From the NCBI RefSeq assembly GCF_003053745.1, contig NZ_QAYE01000005.1:272830-336829 (forward strand): a stretch of 64,000 nucleotides of DNA, read 5' to 3'. The DNA comes from Sphingomonas faeni. Lineage in GTDB: Bacteria > Pseudomonadota > Alphaproteobacteria > Sphingomonadales > Sphingomonadaceae. A model generated the notes under the pieces. That model had not been told where the DNA came from. It ran no database searches and worked only from the letters and a program-made list of their open reading frames with translations. This document shows positions 16,125 through 25,259 of this stretch, in pieces (position 1 is the stretch's first letter; the number at the start of each line of letters is the position of its first letter). The position numbers and the translations under genes were made by a program.

Positions 16125-18452
16125 ATGACCACCGCCAACCGCCGCCAGGTGCTCGCCGGCACAGGGCTTGCTGGCCTCGCCGCCGCGTTGCCCGTTACCA
16201 ACGCCGCGGCCGCGCAGGCGCCGGTCGCGGGCAAGCCAGACCTGTTCGTCGGTACCGGCGGGCACGGCCATACCTATCCCGGCCCGTCGCTGCCGTTCGG
16301 GATGGTCCAGCTTGGCCCCGACACCGACAACAGCCGTTGGGATGCGTGCTCGGGTTATCACCAGGACGATGGCTCGATCATGGGCTTCAGTCACACGCAT
16401 CTGTCGGGCACCGGGATCGGTGACATGCTCGACGTGCTGGTCGTGCCGACGCGCGGGCCGTTGCAGCTGAAGCCCGGCGCGCTCGGCAAACCCGAACAGG
16501 GGTATCGCCAGCGTTTTACCGACGAACTCGCCGAGCCGGGCTATTACCGCGTGAAGCTCGAATCGGGCGTGCTCGCCGAACTGACCGTCACCGAGCGGAC
16601 CGGCCACCATCGCTACAGCTTCCCGCAGGGGCCGGGGCACATACTGGTCGACTTCGCGCACATGATCCTCGACGTCTGGGACAAGGGGACATTGATCGAC
16701 GAGGCATCGCTGGCGCTGTCCGCCGACGGGATGCTGACGGGCAGCCGCCGCGTCCACCGCTGGGCGAAGGGTCGGCGCATCCATTTCGCGATGCAGATCT
16801 CCCGCAAGCCCGACCGCGTCCAGTTCTTCGGCGACGACGACGCGGCTGCACCAGCGGGTGCGAAGGGCGTCACCGGCAACCGCCTGAAGGTCGCGTTGTT
16901 CTTCGACCAGGCGGGCGGCGCGCCGATCCTGATCAAGACCGGCATCTCCGCGGTCGACGTCGCTGGCGCAAAGGCGGCGCTCGAGGGCGAGGCGGCAGGC
17001 TGGCAGTTCGACGCGGTGCGGCGCTCGGCGGCGAAAACGTGGCAGGCAGAACTCGACCGCATCCGCGTCGATGGCGGTACGCCCGAACAGCGTACGATCA
17101 TGGCAAGCGCGCTGTACCACGCGTTCCTGTCGCCGACGCTCTTCACCGACCGCGACGGCCGCTATGTCGGGCTCGACCGCAAGGTGCACCAGACGACCGC
17201 CGCCGAACCCGCGTTCAGCACCTATTCGATGTGGGACACCTACCGCGCGCTGCATCCGCTGCTGACCCTCGTCCAGCCCGACAAGGCGGCGCAGTTCACC
17301 CGCGATCTCGTCCGCCAGACGGTGCAGAGCCCGACCGGATCGCCGGTCTGGCCGCTGCAGGGCGTCGAGACCGCGTGCATGATCGGCTGGCATTCGGTGT
17401 CGGTGCTCGCCGAAGCCCGCGCCAAGGGAATCAAGGCGGATTACGCCGCGGCGTGGCCGCAGATCCGCAGCCGTGCGTTCGATCGCAGCTTTCCGGACGT
17501 CGACAGCACGCTTGGCCGCGGCTTCTATTACGACCTCGGTTTCGTGCCTGCGGACAAGACCTGGGAGTCGGTCAGCCGCACGCAGGAATACGCCTATGAC
17601 GACTGGGCGATGGCGGTGCTCGCCGACGCGGCTGGCGCCAAGGCCGACGCCGCCGCGCTGCGCAAGCGCAGCCTCAACTACCGCAACGTCATCGATCCCA
17701 AGATCGGCTTCGCCCGGCCGCGCTTTGCCGATGGCAGCTGGTGGGTCGATTACGACCCGATCCAGCTTGGCCACAAGCCCGAGAAACAGCGCGACTATAC
17801 CGAGGCGAACGGCTGGCAGGCGACGTTCCTCAACCAGCACGACGTCTATGGCCTGATCGGTTTGTTCGGTGGCGATGCGGGGTTCGTGACGAAGCTCGAC
17901 GCGCTGTTCACCGCGCCGTCGACGCTCCCCAAGAATGCGCCGCCCGACATCACCGGACTGGTCGGCCAATATGCGCACGGCAACGAGCCCGACCAGCACG
18001 CCGCCTATCTCTATGCCTATGCGGGCGCGCCGTGGAAGACGCAGGCTATGGTCCGTCGCCTGCTGACCGAGATGTACAAGGCCGAGCCCGACGGCGTCAT
18101 CGGCAACGACGATTGCGGCCAGATGAGCGCGTGGTTCATCCTCTCCGCGCTCGGCTTCTACCCGGTCGACCCGGTCAGTGGCGTCTATGTCTTCGGTTCG
18201 CCGCTGTTCGATGCGGCGCAGGTCGATCTCGGCCAGGGACGCACGTTGCGCGTCGTCGCGAAGGGCAATGCGCCGGCCAGCCCCTATGTCCAGTCGGTCC
18301 GCTGGAACGGCAAGCCCTGGACACGGAACTGGATCGCGCATGCCGACCTCGCGCGCGGTGGCGAACTGGAATTCACGATGGGACCGAAGCCGTCGTCGTT
18401 CGGCACCGCCAAGGCGGATCGCCCGCCGTCGTTCGGATACCAGCCGCGATAG
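16125..18452 (+). CDS. GH92 alpha-mannosidase (third), Tat-exported
   Basis: 775 residues beginning MTTANRRQVLAGTGLAGLAA, a twin-arginine signal ending near NAAAAQ; GGGAGA lies upstream of the ATG. GH92 motifs: LFVGTGGHGHTYPGP, GFSHTHLSGTGIGDMLD, HGNEPDQHAAYLYAYAGAPW and GNDDCGQMSAWFILSALGFYP. It belongs to the same broad type as the 3723-6068 enzyme (HLSGTG and GNEP present) and not to the 12247 type. Tat export implies cytoplasmic folding, possibly with its calcium site preformed. It is the last gene of the receptor operon, ending 41 bases from the convergent retropepsin/TPR gene. Confidence 0.92.
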   Translation: MTTANRRQVLAGTGLAGLAAALPVTNAAAAQAPVAGKPDLFVGTGGHGHTYPGPSLPFGMVQLGPDTDNSRWDACSGYHQDDGSIMGFSHTHLSGTGIGDMLDVLVVPTRGPLQLKPGALGKPEQGYRQRFTDELAEPGYYRVKLESGVLAELTVTERTGHHRYSFPQGPGHILVDFAHMILDVWDKGTLIDEASLALSADGMLTGSRRVHRWAKGRRIHFAMQISRKPDRVQFFGDDDAAAPAGAKGVTGNRLKVALFFDQAGGAPILIKTGISAVDVAGAKAALEGEAAGWQFDAVRRSAAKTWQAELDRIRVDGGTPEQRTIMASALYHAFLSPTLFTDRDGRYVGLDRKVHQTTAAEPAFSTYSMWDTYRALHPLLTLVQPDKAAQFTRDLVRQTVQSPTGSPVWPLQGVETACMIGWHSVSVLAEARAKGIKADYAAAWPQIRSRAFDRSFPDVDSTLGRGFYYDLGFVPADKTWESVSRTQEYAYDDWAMAVLADAAGAKADAAALRKRSLNYRNVIDPKIGFARPRFADGSWWVDYDPIQLGHKPEKQRDYTEANGWQATFLNQHDVYGLIGLFGGDAGFVTKLDALFTAPSTLPKNAPPDITGLVGQYAHGNEPDQHAAYLYAYAGAPWKTQAMVRRLLTEMYKAEPDGVIGNDDCGQMSAWFILSALGFYPVDPVSGVYVFGSPLFDAAQVDLGQGRTLRVVAKGNAPASPYVQSVRWNGKPWTRNWIAHADLARGGELEFTMGPKPSSFGTAKADRPPSFGYQPR

Positions 18453-18493
18453 AGGTGCCGCGCCGGGCGCAGGCAGGAGACGTCGGCGTCCGG

Positions 18494-20257
18494 TCAGCCG
18501 TCGAGCCCGTACCGCGCCGCGCGTTTGGCGACGTTTGGGTTGATCGCCAGCGCGGCCTTGCGGTCCGCGTCTGCCGCTTCGATCTTGCCCGCGCGCCGTT
18601 CGGCGATCGCGCGGGTGTAGAGCGACCAGGCGTTGCGCGGGTTGGCTTTGACCGCGGCGTCATAGTCGACGAGCGCGGCGTCGAGCTTGCCCAGGCGCAG
18701 GTTCACCAGCGCGCGGCTGTCCAGATAGGCGGCATAGCCGGGGCGGAGCTTCACGGCGGTGTTGCAGTCGGACATCGCACGATCGAGCTCGCGGTTCAGC
18801 AGTGCGCGCGCCCAGCATCGGCCGTTATACGCGGTGGAGCGGGCGGCGTCCTCGGGATGCATCTTCAGCCAGGCATCGTAATTGACGATCGCGAGCTCGG
18901 GCTGGTCGAGATTTTCGTACAAGCCGGCAAGCTGGAGCCGGCGATCCGACCCGGCCGGCAGCGCGCGATCGGCGACCTTGGCATCTTCGCCCGCGCCATC
19001 CGGATCGCGGCTCATCAAGCGGAGGCGTGCGCGCAGCAAGCGGACGTCGGTATCGTCCGGCATGAGCGTCACGGCCTTGTCGAGGTCGGCCGCGGCGAGC
19101 AGGAGCTGGCCGTGCGCGAGCCGGGCCTGCGCGCGCTGATACACGTAGCGGCCTTCGGTCGGCGCCATCGCCACCGCCTTGTCGAGATCGGCGAGACCTT
19201 CCTCGATCCGGCGTTTCGACAGGAACACCGCGGCGCGTCGGCTGAACCCCTCGGCATCGGTCGGCACGGCGGCGGTGTCGGTCAGGTCGAGCTTTTCGCC
19301 CGCGGTGGTACGCGCGCCGCTCGGTGTCAGCCCAAAGACCGGGCCGCCTTCATAGGTCATGTAGAGCAGGTGGTTCGCGTTCGACACGAAGATGCGGTGC
19401 GTCAGGAAGAAATCGAACCCGATCAGCATGTCGCCGTCGATCCGGATGTCGGCGATCTGGAATTTCGGGTGCGGCACGATCTCACCGCCGAGGTCGATCG
19501 TATCGAACGGAGCGCGCCAGGTCGCGAGCTGCTTCGAGCCGATGCCCGAGTTCAATCCGACCGCGGTCACGCCTGGGCTGGTCGGCGTGATGCCTGCGCG
19601 CTTGGCCGCGGCGAGCGTCATGACGGTGGTCTGCGCGCCTGAATCGAACACCGCGCGCATCTTGACCCCGTTGACCAGGACAGTGCCGATCGTGTGCGGC
19701 TTCCACGGTCCGGTGCCGCCGCGTTCGAGAGGGATCGTCGAAAACGGTTTTCCCGCGGCCCAATAGGCGAGCCCGACATTGCCGCAGCCATCGACCCGGA
19801 TCAGCCGCACTGCGCTATGCGGTAAATCGTATTCGACATCGGCGAGACCGAGGATGTTCTGGCCGAGCAAGCCGGCCGTCCCCGTGTCGGTGCCGCCGAC
19901 GATGAAGCTGACCCGCGGAATAGGCAGGCCGGCGAGGGAGAAGTCCTTGGCGGTGGCGACGGCTGCGGACGTGTCGCCGTTGACGCCGCGCAGCCGGAAC
20001 CAGGGGGGAGCCGGTTCGCTCGACAGCCCGAACTCCGCAGCCGACGCGCGCGACACCGTACTGTAGAACGCGCCGCTGTCGACGATGAACCGCGTGTCGT
20101 GCGTGCCGAATTTCGCATCGACCATCGCGCGGCGACCAATGAGGGTCACGGGCAGTTCGGCGATCTTGCTGACCTTGCACGCGGCCACCGCCGGGCCAGC
20201 CGCCGTCAGGCCCATCAGCGCGAGCACACTTAACCGAACCCGTACCCGTCCGTGCAT
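18494..20257 (-). CDS. Retropepsin-like aspartic protease with two protease domains and TPR repeats
   Basis: 587 residues from the ATG at 20257 (GGGAGA upstream); signal peptide ends near GPAVAACK. Two aspartyl-protease half-domains are visible: FIVDSGAFYSTV (about residue 58) with partner VSFIVGG/GLLGQNILGLADVEYDL, and AVFDSGAQTTVMT (about 210) with partner DGDMLIGFDFFL. Residues about 335-580 hold TPR-like helical pairs (RIEEGLADLDKAVAMAPTEG, LLLAAADLDKAVTLMPDD, KLDAALVDYDAAVKANPRN). Such periplasmic double retropepsin/TPR proteins are found in alphaproteobacteria with unknown substrates. It stands between the mannoside locus and the oxidase operon and is probably unrelated to either. Domain call is strong; role unknown. 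Confidence 0.82.
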   Translation of the reverse strand: MHGRVRVRLSVLALMGLTAAGPAVAACKVSKIAELPVTLIGRRAMVDAKFGTHDTRFIVDSGAFYSTVSRASAAEFGLSSEPAPPWFRLRGVNGDTSAAVATAKDFSLAGLPIPRVSFIVGGTDTGTAGLLGQNILGLADVEYDLPHSAVRLIRVDGCGNVGLAYWAAGKPFSTIPLERGGTGPWKPHTIGTVLVNGVKMRAVFDSGAQTTVMTLAAAKRAGITPTSPGVTAVGLNSGIGSKQLATWRAPFDTIDLGGEIVPHPKFQIADIRIDGDMLIGFDFFLTHRIFVSNANHLLYMTYEGGPVFGLTPSGARTTAGEKLDLTDTAAVPTDAEGFSRRAAVFLSKRRIEEGLADLDKAVAMAPTEGRYVYQRAQARLAHGQLLLAAADLDKAVTLMPDDTDVRLLRARLRLMSRDPDGAGEDAKVADRALPAGSDRRLQLAGLYENLDQPELAIVNYDAWLKMHPEDAARSTAYNGRCWARALLNRELDRAMSDCNTAVKLRPGYAAYLDSRALVNLRLGKLDAALVDYDAAVKANPRNAWSLYTRAIAERRAGKIEAADADRKAALAINPNVAKRAARYGLDG

Positions 20258-20522
20258 GCCCGTCTCCCGATCCCGACTCTCGATTCCAAGCGGAAGACTA
20301 TCGGAGCGACTGTCACGAGCAAGTGACGACGGTGTCACGCGGAGCATTTGGATGATTGAGCGGAAACCGGATTTCGGGATGAAGTTTTTGTTAAGGAGCA
20401 GCCGTACTGGTAGTCGTGCGTTGCGGCGAAGGGGACCCTGGAGCATCACGCTGTGGGACGGCTTCTTTACGGAGCTGGCGCGAAACCGTTCCTGGGCGCG
20501 GGCGGTGCGACAAGGGGGCCAG

Positions 20523-21401
20523 GTGTTCGTTCGATTGAAGTGGAGTCTATCGCGGTTGGCGCCGCTCTCGATCCTGATGGGTCTAGGGGGCTGCACGGCG
20601 CTGTCGCACGGGTTCTTCAACCCGCAGGGGCCGGTCGCGGGGCATGAGCGCGACCTGTTCGTCACCGTGTCGATCGTGCTGCTGTTCGTCGCCGGACCGG
20701 TGCTGCTGCTGACGCCGCTGTTCGCATGGCATTACCGGTTGTCCAACCGCGGCGACGCGTACCGGCCGAAGTGGAATTTCTCTTGGTGGGTGGAAGGGCT
20801 GATCTGGATTCCGCCCGCCGGGATCGTCATCGGGCTCGCCCTACTGCTGTGGCACTGGACGCAGATCGACGATCCGTATCGGCGGTTGCCGGGCGCGGCG
20901 CCGGTCGAGGTGCAGGCGATCGCGCTCGATTGGAAATGGGTGTTCGTCTATCCCGACCTCGGCGTCGCGTCGGTCGATCGGCTGACCATTCCTGCCGGGC
21001 GGCCGGTACATATCAAGTTGACCAGCGGCACGGTGATGCAGTCGATGCTGATCCCGCAACTCGCCGGGCAGATCTATGCGATGGGCGGGATGACGACCGA
21101 GCTGAACATCCAGGCGCACCGGCCGGGACGGTTCCGCGGCGAGAACACGCAGTATAACGGCGCCGGCTTCCAGCAGCAGAAGTTCGATGTCGTTGCGGTG
21201 TCGCCGGCGGACTATGATCGCTGGGCGGCGAATGCACGAAGCGGCAAGCGCACGCTCGATGCGCAGACGTGGCGGCGGCTGTCCGCGCGGTCGATCATCA
21301 CGCACCCCATCGAGTTCGCGCATGTCACGCCGCACCTGTTCGAACACGTCGTCGCCGCGACCGGCGGCATGACCCATTCTTCTCCGAAAGCCGTTCGATG
21401 A
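20523..21401 (+). CDS. cyoA: Cytochrome bo3-type quinol oxidase subunit II
   Basis: 292 residues from a GTG at 20523 preceded by AAGGGGG. The N-terminus is a lipoprotein signal (SILMGLGGC), then two membrane helices (LFVTVSIVLLFVAGPVLLL and LIWIPPAGIVIGLALLLW), then the cupredoxin domain with VQAIALDWKWVFVYPD. The cysteine and histidine ligands of a CuA centre are absent from the cupredoxin loop, which marks a quinol rather than cytochrome c oxidase. The protein docks quinol and supports subunit I in the inner membrane. It is the first gene of cyoABCD, each gene overlapping the next by 4 bases. Confidence 0.9.
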   Translation: MFVRLKWSLSRLAPLSILMGLGGCTALSHGFFNPQGPVAGHERDLFVTVSIVLLFVAGPVLLLTPLFAWHYRLSNRGDAYRPKWNFSWWVEGLIWIPPAGIVIGLALLLWHWTQIDDPYRRLPGAAPVEVQAIALDWKWVFVYPDLGVASVDRLTIPAGRPVHIKLTSGTVMQSMLIPQLAGQIYAMGGMTTELNIQAHRPGRFRGENTQYNGAGFQQQKFDVVAVSPADYDRWAANARSGKRTLDAQTWRRLSARSIITHPIEFAHVTPHLFEHVVAATGGMTHSSPKAVR

Positions 21402-23497
21402 CCGTTTCCGTTCCCCTCTGGCCCGCCGTGCTCGGCCGGTTCGGCTGGCAGGACCTGCCGTTCGTGCGCGTATGGGAGAACCCGACGATCAGCGAGATCA
21501 TCGGTGCGTTCGCGGGTGCGCTGGTGGTGGTCGGCGCGGTCGTCGTCGCGGCGCTGCTGACGCGCTATGGTAAGTGGCGGTATCTGTGGACCGAGTGGCT
21601 CACCAGCCTCGATCACAAGAAGATCGGCATCATGTATATCGTCGTCGCGTTCGTGATGCTGTCGCGCGCGCTGGTCGAGGCGGTGCTGATGCGGATGCAG
21701 CAGGCGGTCGCGATCGAGAACCCCGGCTTCCTGACGCCCGATCATTTCGGCCAGCTGTTCTCGACGCATGGTTCGATCATGATCTTCTTCATGGCGATGC
21801 CGTTCCTGACGGGGATGATCAACTATGTCCTGCCGCTCCAGATCGGCGCGCGCGACATGGCATTTCCCTGGGCCAATTCGATCGCGTTGTGGCTCACCAT
21901 CGGCGCCGCGGGGCTGATGATGGCCAGCCTCGTCGTCGGCGAATTCTCGACCGGCGGATGGAGCGGCTACCCGCCCTATACCGAGCGCGCGTTCAGCCCC
22001 GGCGTCGGCGTCGACTATTGGATATGGGCGGTGACGTTGGGGTCGATCGGCTCGACGATGGCGGGGATCAACATCGCCTGCACCGTCTACAAGCTGCGTG
22101 CGCCGGGGATGCGGTTCATGCGGATGCAGATGTTCGCATGGACCAGCCTGTGCACGTCGATCCTGATGATCTTCGCGATGCCGCCGCTGACCGTCGCGAC
22201 GCTGCTGCTCGCGCTAGACCGCTACCTGGGGTTCCATTTCTTCACCAACGACCTCGGCGGCAACATGATGAACTATGCCAACATGTTCTGGCTGTTCGGT
22301 CATCCCGAGGTCTACATCCTGATCCTGCCCGCGTTCGGCGTGTATTCGGAGGTCGTGTCGACCTTTTCGACCAAGGACCTGTACGGCTACACCTCGCTGG
22401 TGATCGCGACGATGGCGATCGCGGTGCTGAGCTTCACCGTCTGGGTCCACCACTTCTTCACGATGGGGCAGTCGGCGAACGTCAACGCGGCGTTCGGGAT
22501 CGCGACGATGACGATCGGCGTGCCGACCGGCGTGAAAATCTACGACTGGATCTGGACGATGTTTCGCGGCGAGGTGCGGTTTACCGTGCCGATGCTGTAC
22601 GCGCTCGCGTTCATGATGACCTTCGTGCTGGGCGGCTTCACCGGCATCATCCTGGCGATGCCGCCGCTCGACTATCTCGTCCACAACACGCTGTTCCTGG
22701 TCGCGCATTTCCACAACATGCTGATCCCGGGGCTGCTGTACGGGATGCTGGCGGGCTATTATTACTGGTTTCCCAAGGCGTTCGGGTTCCGCCTCAACGA
22801 GCGCTGGGGACGGATCGCGTTCACCTGCTGGGTGGTCGGGTTCTACCTCGCCTTCTTCCCGCTGTACGTGCTGGGCGCGAGCGGGATGGCGCGGCGGACG
22901 CAGGCGATCTTCGAACCGTCGTTCCGGCCGTGGCTGTACGTCGCGGGCGTCGGCGCGTTCATCCTGCTGGCGGCACTGACGTCGCTCGGCATCCAGTTGT
23001 GGGTGAGCATCCGCGACCGTGCCAAGACGCAGGTCGAAGCCGGCGACCCGTGGGATGGCCGCGGGCTCGAATGGTCGGTCAGCGCACCGCCGCCCGAATA
23101 TAATTTCGCGGTCCTGCCGCTGATCGACGGGCGCAACCCGTTCTACGACCACAAGCATGACGAGGGCCAACCTGATCCCTACGCCTCACCAGCGGCTTAT
23201 GAGGACATCGTCTTGCCGCGGGGCAGCGCGACCAGTGTCGTGATCGGGCTTGCCGCTGCAGTCGCCGGGTTCGGCCTGATCTGGGAGATCTGGGGGCTGA
23301 CGATCGTCGCGCTGCAGGTGATCGTCGCGGCGGTCGTGCTGCGCAGCTTCGGTCGCGACCAGCACCGGACCATTCCCGCGGCGGAGGTCGCGCGCGCGCA
23401 TGAGGCCTGGCTCACGCGCGTCCGGGCGACGCCCGCGGTTCCGCGGCAACTGGAGACCGCCGCGGTCAATCGTGGCCTTGCGGAGATCGTGGCGTGA
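21398..23497 (+). CDS. cyoB: Cytochrome bo3-type quinol oxidase subunit I
   Basis: 699 residues; the ATG overlaps the cyoA stop (ATGA). Heme-copper oxidase hallmarks: HGSIMIFFMAMPF (low-spin heme His), FWLFGHPEVYILILPAFG (CuB His and the cross-linked Tyr), VWVHHFFTMG (two CuB His) and VAHFHNMLIPG (heme ligands). At least 12 membrane helices plus the extra N- and C-terminal helices typical of CyoB are seen. It reduces oxygen to water with quinol electrons and pumps protons. No heme O synthase gene (cyoE) is in this window. Confidence 0.95.
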   Translation: MTVSVPLWPAVLGRFGWQDLPFVRVWENPTISEIIGAFAGALVVVGAVVVAALLTRYGKWRYLWTEWLTSLDHKKIGIMYIVVAFVMLSRALVEAVLMRMQQAVAIENPGFLTPDHFGQLFSTHGSIMIFFMAMPFLTGMINYVLPLQIGARDMAFPWANSIALWLTIGAAGLMMASLVVGEFSTGGWSGYPPYTERAFSPGVGVDYWIWAVTLGSIGSTMAGINIACTVYKLRAPGMRFMRMQMFAWTSLCTSILMIFAMPPLTVATLLLALDRYLGFHFFTNDLGGNMMNYANMFWLFGHPEVYILILPAFGVYSEVVSTFSTKDLYGYTSLVIATMAIAVLSFTVWVHHFFTMGQSANVNAAFGIATMTIGVPTGVKIYDWIWTMFRGEVRFTVPMLYALAFMMTFVLGGFTGIILAMPPLDYLVHNTLFLVAHFHNMLIPGLLYGMLAGYYYWFPKAFGFRLNERWGRIAFTCWVVGFYLAFFPLYVLGASGMARRTQAIFEPSFRPWLYVAGVGAFILLAALTSLGIQLWVSIRDRAKTQVEAGDPWDGRGLEWSVSAPPPEYNFAVLPLIDGRNPFYDHKHDEGQPDPYASPAAYEDIVLPRGSATSVVIGLAAAVAGFGLIWEIWGLTIVALQVIVAAVVLRSFGRDQHRTIPAAEVARAHEAWLTRVRATPAVPRQLETAAVNRGLAEIVA

Positions 23498-24120
23498 GCG
23501 AACCCGAACTGTCGCACGCCGGCCTCAACCTTGGCGATACCGGCGAACTGACGCAGGACCAGGCGGAGAACGCGATCTTCGGCTTCTGGATTTTCCTGAT
23601 GAGCGACGCGGTGATCTTCGCGCTGCTGTTCGCCACCTATGGCACGATGATCGCCAGCACCGTCGGCGGCCCGACGCCCGCCTCAGAATTCAAGCTGCTG
23701 CCCGCGTTCGTCGAGACGCTGCTGTTGCTGACGAGCAGCGCGACGTTCGGCCGCGCGACGATCGCCATGAAGTACGACGAACCGCGCCGCGTGCTGTTCG
23801 GCTGGCTCGGTGCGACGCTAGGTCTCGGCCTCGTCTTCCTCGCGCTCGAGGCGAACGACTTCGCGACGATGTTCGCGCACTGCGCCTATCCGATGCGCAG
23901 CGGCTTCCTGTCGTCGTTCTTCGCGCTGGTCGGGCTGCACGGGCTGCACGTCGCGGTCGCGTGCTTCTGGCTGGTCGTGATGGTCGGCCAGGTCTGCGCC
24001 TATGGCCTGGATGCGCGGGTGAGGATCAACCTGTTGCGGCTGGGGCTGTTCTGGCACCTGCTCGACATCGTCTGGATCGCGATCTTCTCGGTCGTCTATC
24101 TGCAGGGGAACATCGGATGA
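23494..24120 (+). CDS. cyoC: Cytochrome bo3-type quinol oxidase subunit III
   Basis: 208 residues from a GTG overlapping the cyoB stop (GTGA). Five membrane helices are visible: FGFWIFLMSDAVIFALLFAT, LPAFVETLLLLTSSATFG, WLGATLGLGLVFLALEAN, LVGLHGLHVAVACFWLVVMV and LGLFWHLLDIVWIAIFSVVY. The segment HGLHVAVACFWL and the C-terminal WHLLDIVWIAIF are signatures of the subunit III family. It stabilises subunit I in the inner membrane. Confidence 0.92.
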   Translation: MSEPELSHAGLNLGDTGELTQDQAENAIFGFWIFLMSDAVIFALLFATYGTMIASTVGGPTPASEFKLLPAFVETLLLLTSSATFGRATIAMKYDEPRRVLFGWLGATLGLGLVFLALEANDFATMFAHCAYPMRSGFLSSFFALVGLHGLHVAVACFWLVVMVGQVCAYGLDARVRINLLRLGLFWHLLDIVWIAIFSVVYLQGNIG

Positions 24121-24422
24121 GCGACCGGACACGCGAACTCAGAACCTATGCGATCGGCTATGGCCTGTCGCTCGTGCTGACTGTGGCGGCTTTCGCGATG
24201 GTCCGTTGGCCGTCGTTCGGTGCGCGCGCGATCTTCGGCATCGTGCTGGCGCTGGGGCTCATCCAGATGGCGGTGCAGTTCCGCTGTTTCCTCCACATCA
24301 GCTTCAAGCGTTCGTCGCGCCACGACCTGCAACTGATCCTGTTCTCCGCGCTCATCATAGCGTTGATGGTGTCGGGAACGCTGGTGATCCTGTTCAACCT
24401 GCGTGGGCGGATGATGGGGTGA
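24117..24422 (+). CDS. cyoD: Cytochrome bo3-type quinol oxidase subunit IV
   Basis: 101 residues, ATG overlapping the cyoC stop (ATGA). Three membrane helices: YAIGYGLSLVLTVAAFAMV, IFGIVLALGLIQMAVQFRCF and LILFSALIIALMVSGTLVI. The motif QMAVQFRCFLHI and the final LVILFNLRGRMM are typical of CyoD/subunit IV. It assists assembly of the CuB site. It ends the operon; 100 bases follow before the next small gene without an obvious terminator hairpin. Confidence 0.9.
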   Translation: MSDRTRELRTYAIGYGLSLVLTVAAFAMVRWPSFGARAIFGIVLALGLIQMAVQFRCFLHISFKRSSRHDLQLILFSALIIALMVSGTLVILFNLRGRMMG

Positions 24423-24522
24423 GGGAGGGCGACCGCATAGAGGGGTGAACCGAACGAGGGCCCGCAGCGTTTGAACGGCAGCCGACACGCGCGACGTGCG
24501 CGGCGCAGTAGGAGAGTAGAGC

Positions 24523-24711
24523 GTGGCGCAATCACCGTTCCTGAACGATCCGCGGGAACAGCTGGCCAGGCATATCGCTGCGGCGGTCGTCTCACCGATC
24601 AACGAGGTCCGCGCCATGCACATCAGGGCGGCGGAGCATCTCTCCGAACTGGCGAAAGAGAACCGCCTGCCGGCGCGCTCGGGCAAGACCAAGACGGCGA
24701 AAGACGCTTAG
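24523..24711 (+). CDS. Small protein of 62 residues, function unknown
   Basis: Starts at a GTG with AGGAGAG about 7 bases upstream. Sequence is MAQSPFLNDPREQLARHIAA followed by a predicted helical middle (INEVRAMHIRAAEHLSELAK) and a Lys-rich tail. No membrane segment, signal peptide or cysteine. The strong ribosome binding site and codon use typical of the neighbours support a real gene. It follows cyoD on the same strand but is probably independent. Confidence 0.6.
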   Translation: MAQSPFLNDPREQLARHIAAAVVSPINEVRAMHIRAAEHLSELAKENRLPARSGKTKTAKDA

Positions 24712-24751
24712 AGGTTTCGGACCGTATCGACCTGTCGGCGAGTCGACGAGG

Positions 24752-25111
24752 GTGACATCGATCGGCTGGATGCCGGCGGCTCGGCGAGCCTGTGAGAATT
24801 TTCGCGCCGCGACCGCCGGTTCGCGCAACGCCAAGCACTCCGTCTATATCGTGCTGCTGCATGATTCGCGGTTCCCGGAGCGGTGGGGATTGTATGTCGG
24901 GCAGACGTCGCGCGATCCGGACTGGCGGTTCGATCAGCACAAGCTGGGGTACAAGGCGAGCGGTGCGGTCAGGAGGTTCGGGGTGCATCTGCTGCCCGAG
25001 CTCGTCGAGCATCTGAACCCAATGCAGCAATGGGAGTCGCTGGACCTCGAAGCCGCACTCGCCGATGCGCTTCGGGAGGCGGGCGTTCCGTGGGTCGAGG
25101 GCGGCCATTAG
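24752..25111 (+). CDS. Small GIY-YIG nuclease-like protein
   Basis: Up to 119 residues from a GTG at 24752; an ATG at 24770 is an alternative, and both have weak ribosome binding sites. The region HSVYIVLLHDSRFPERWGLY followed by VGQTSRDPDWRFDQHK matches the GIY-YIG core: VYIV for the first strand, LYVGQT for the second, and the Arg/His helix after it. The usual C-terminal Glu may be supplied by WESLDLEAAL. The family includes DNA-cutting enzymes of repair, restriction and mobile elements; single-domain versions have unknown roles. No mobile element is visible nearby. Family call is moderate. Confidence 0.55.
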   Translation: MTSIGWMPAARRACENFRAATAGSRNAKHSVYIVLLHDSRFPERWGLYVGQTSRDPDWRFDQHKLGYKASGAVRRFGVHLLPELVEHLNPMQQWESLDLEAALADALREAGVPWVEGGH

Positions 25112-25259
25112 CGCGCGACTGGCATCGATGCGGAGCCTATCGTTCGATGCAGTGATCGACCTGGTCGTTGGGGCAGAGAAATAATATGCGGCGTAACTGC
25201 ATGGAAACGCCTCGCTTCTTGGGATACGCGCTATCCCGATCAACGGGAATGGCACGCGC

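Noticed and set aside
12079..18341. Very long minus-strand open frames opposite GH92, GH125 and GH92
   Set aside because: Sequence is rich in Arg/Ala/Asp/Val/Leu without domain pattern, typical of antisense frames in GC-rich genes; the plus strand carries clear glycosidases.
20312..20338. GTCAC/GTGAC repeats upstream of the retropepsin and cyo genes
   Set aside because: Five-base arms only; too short to separate from chance in this base composition.
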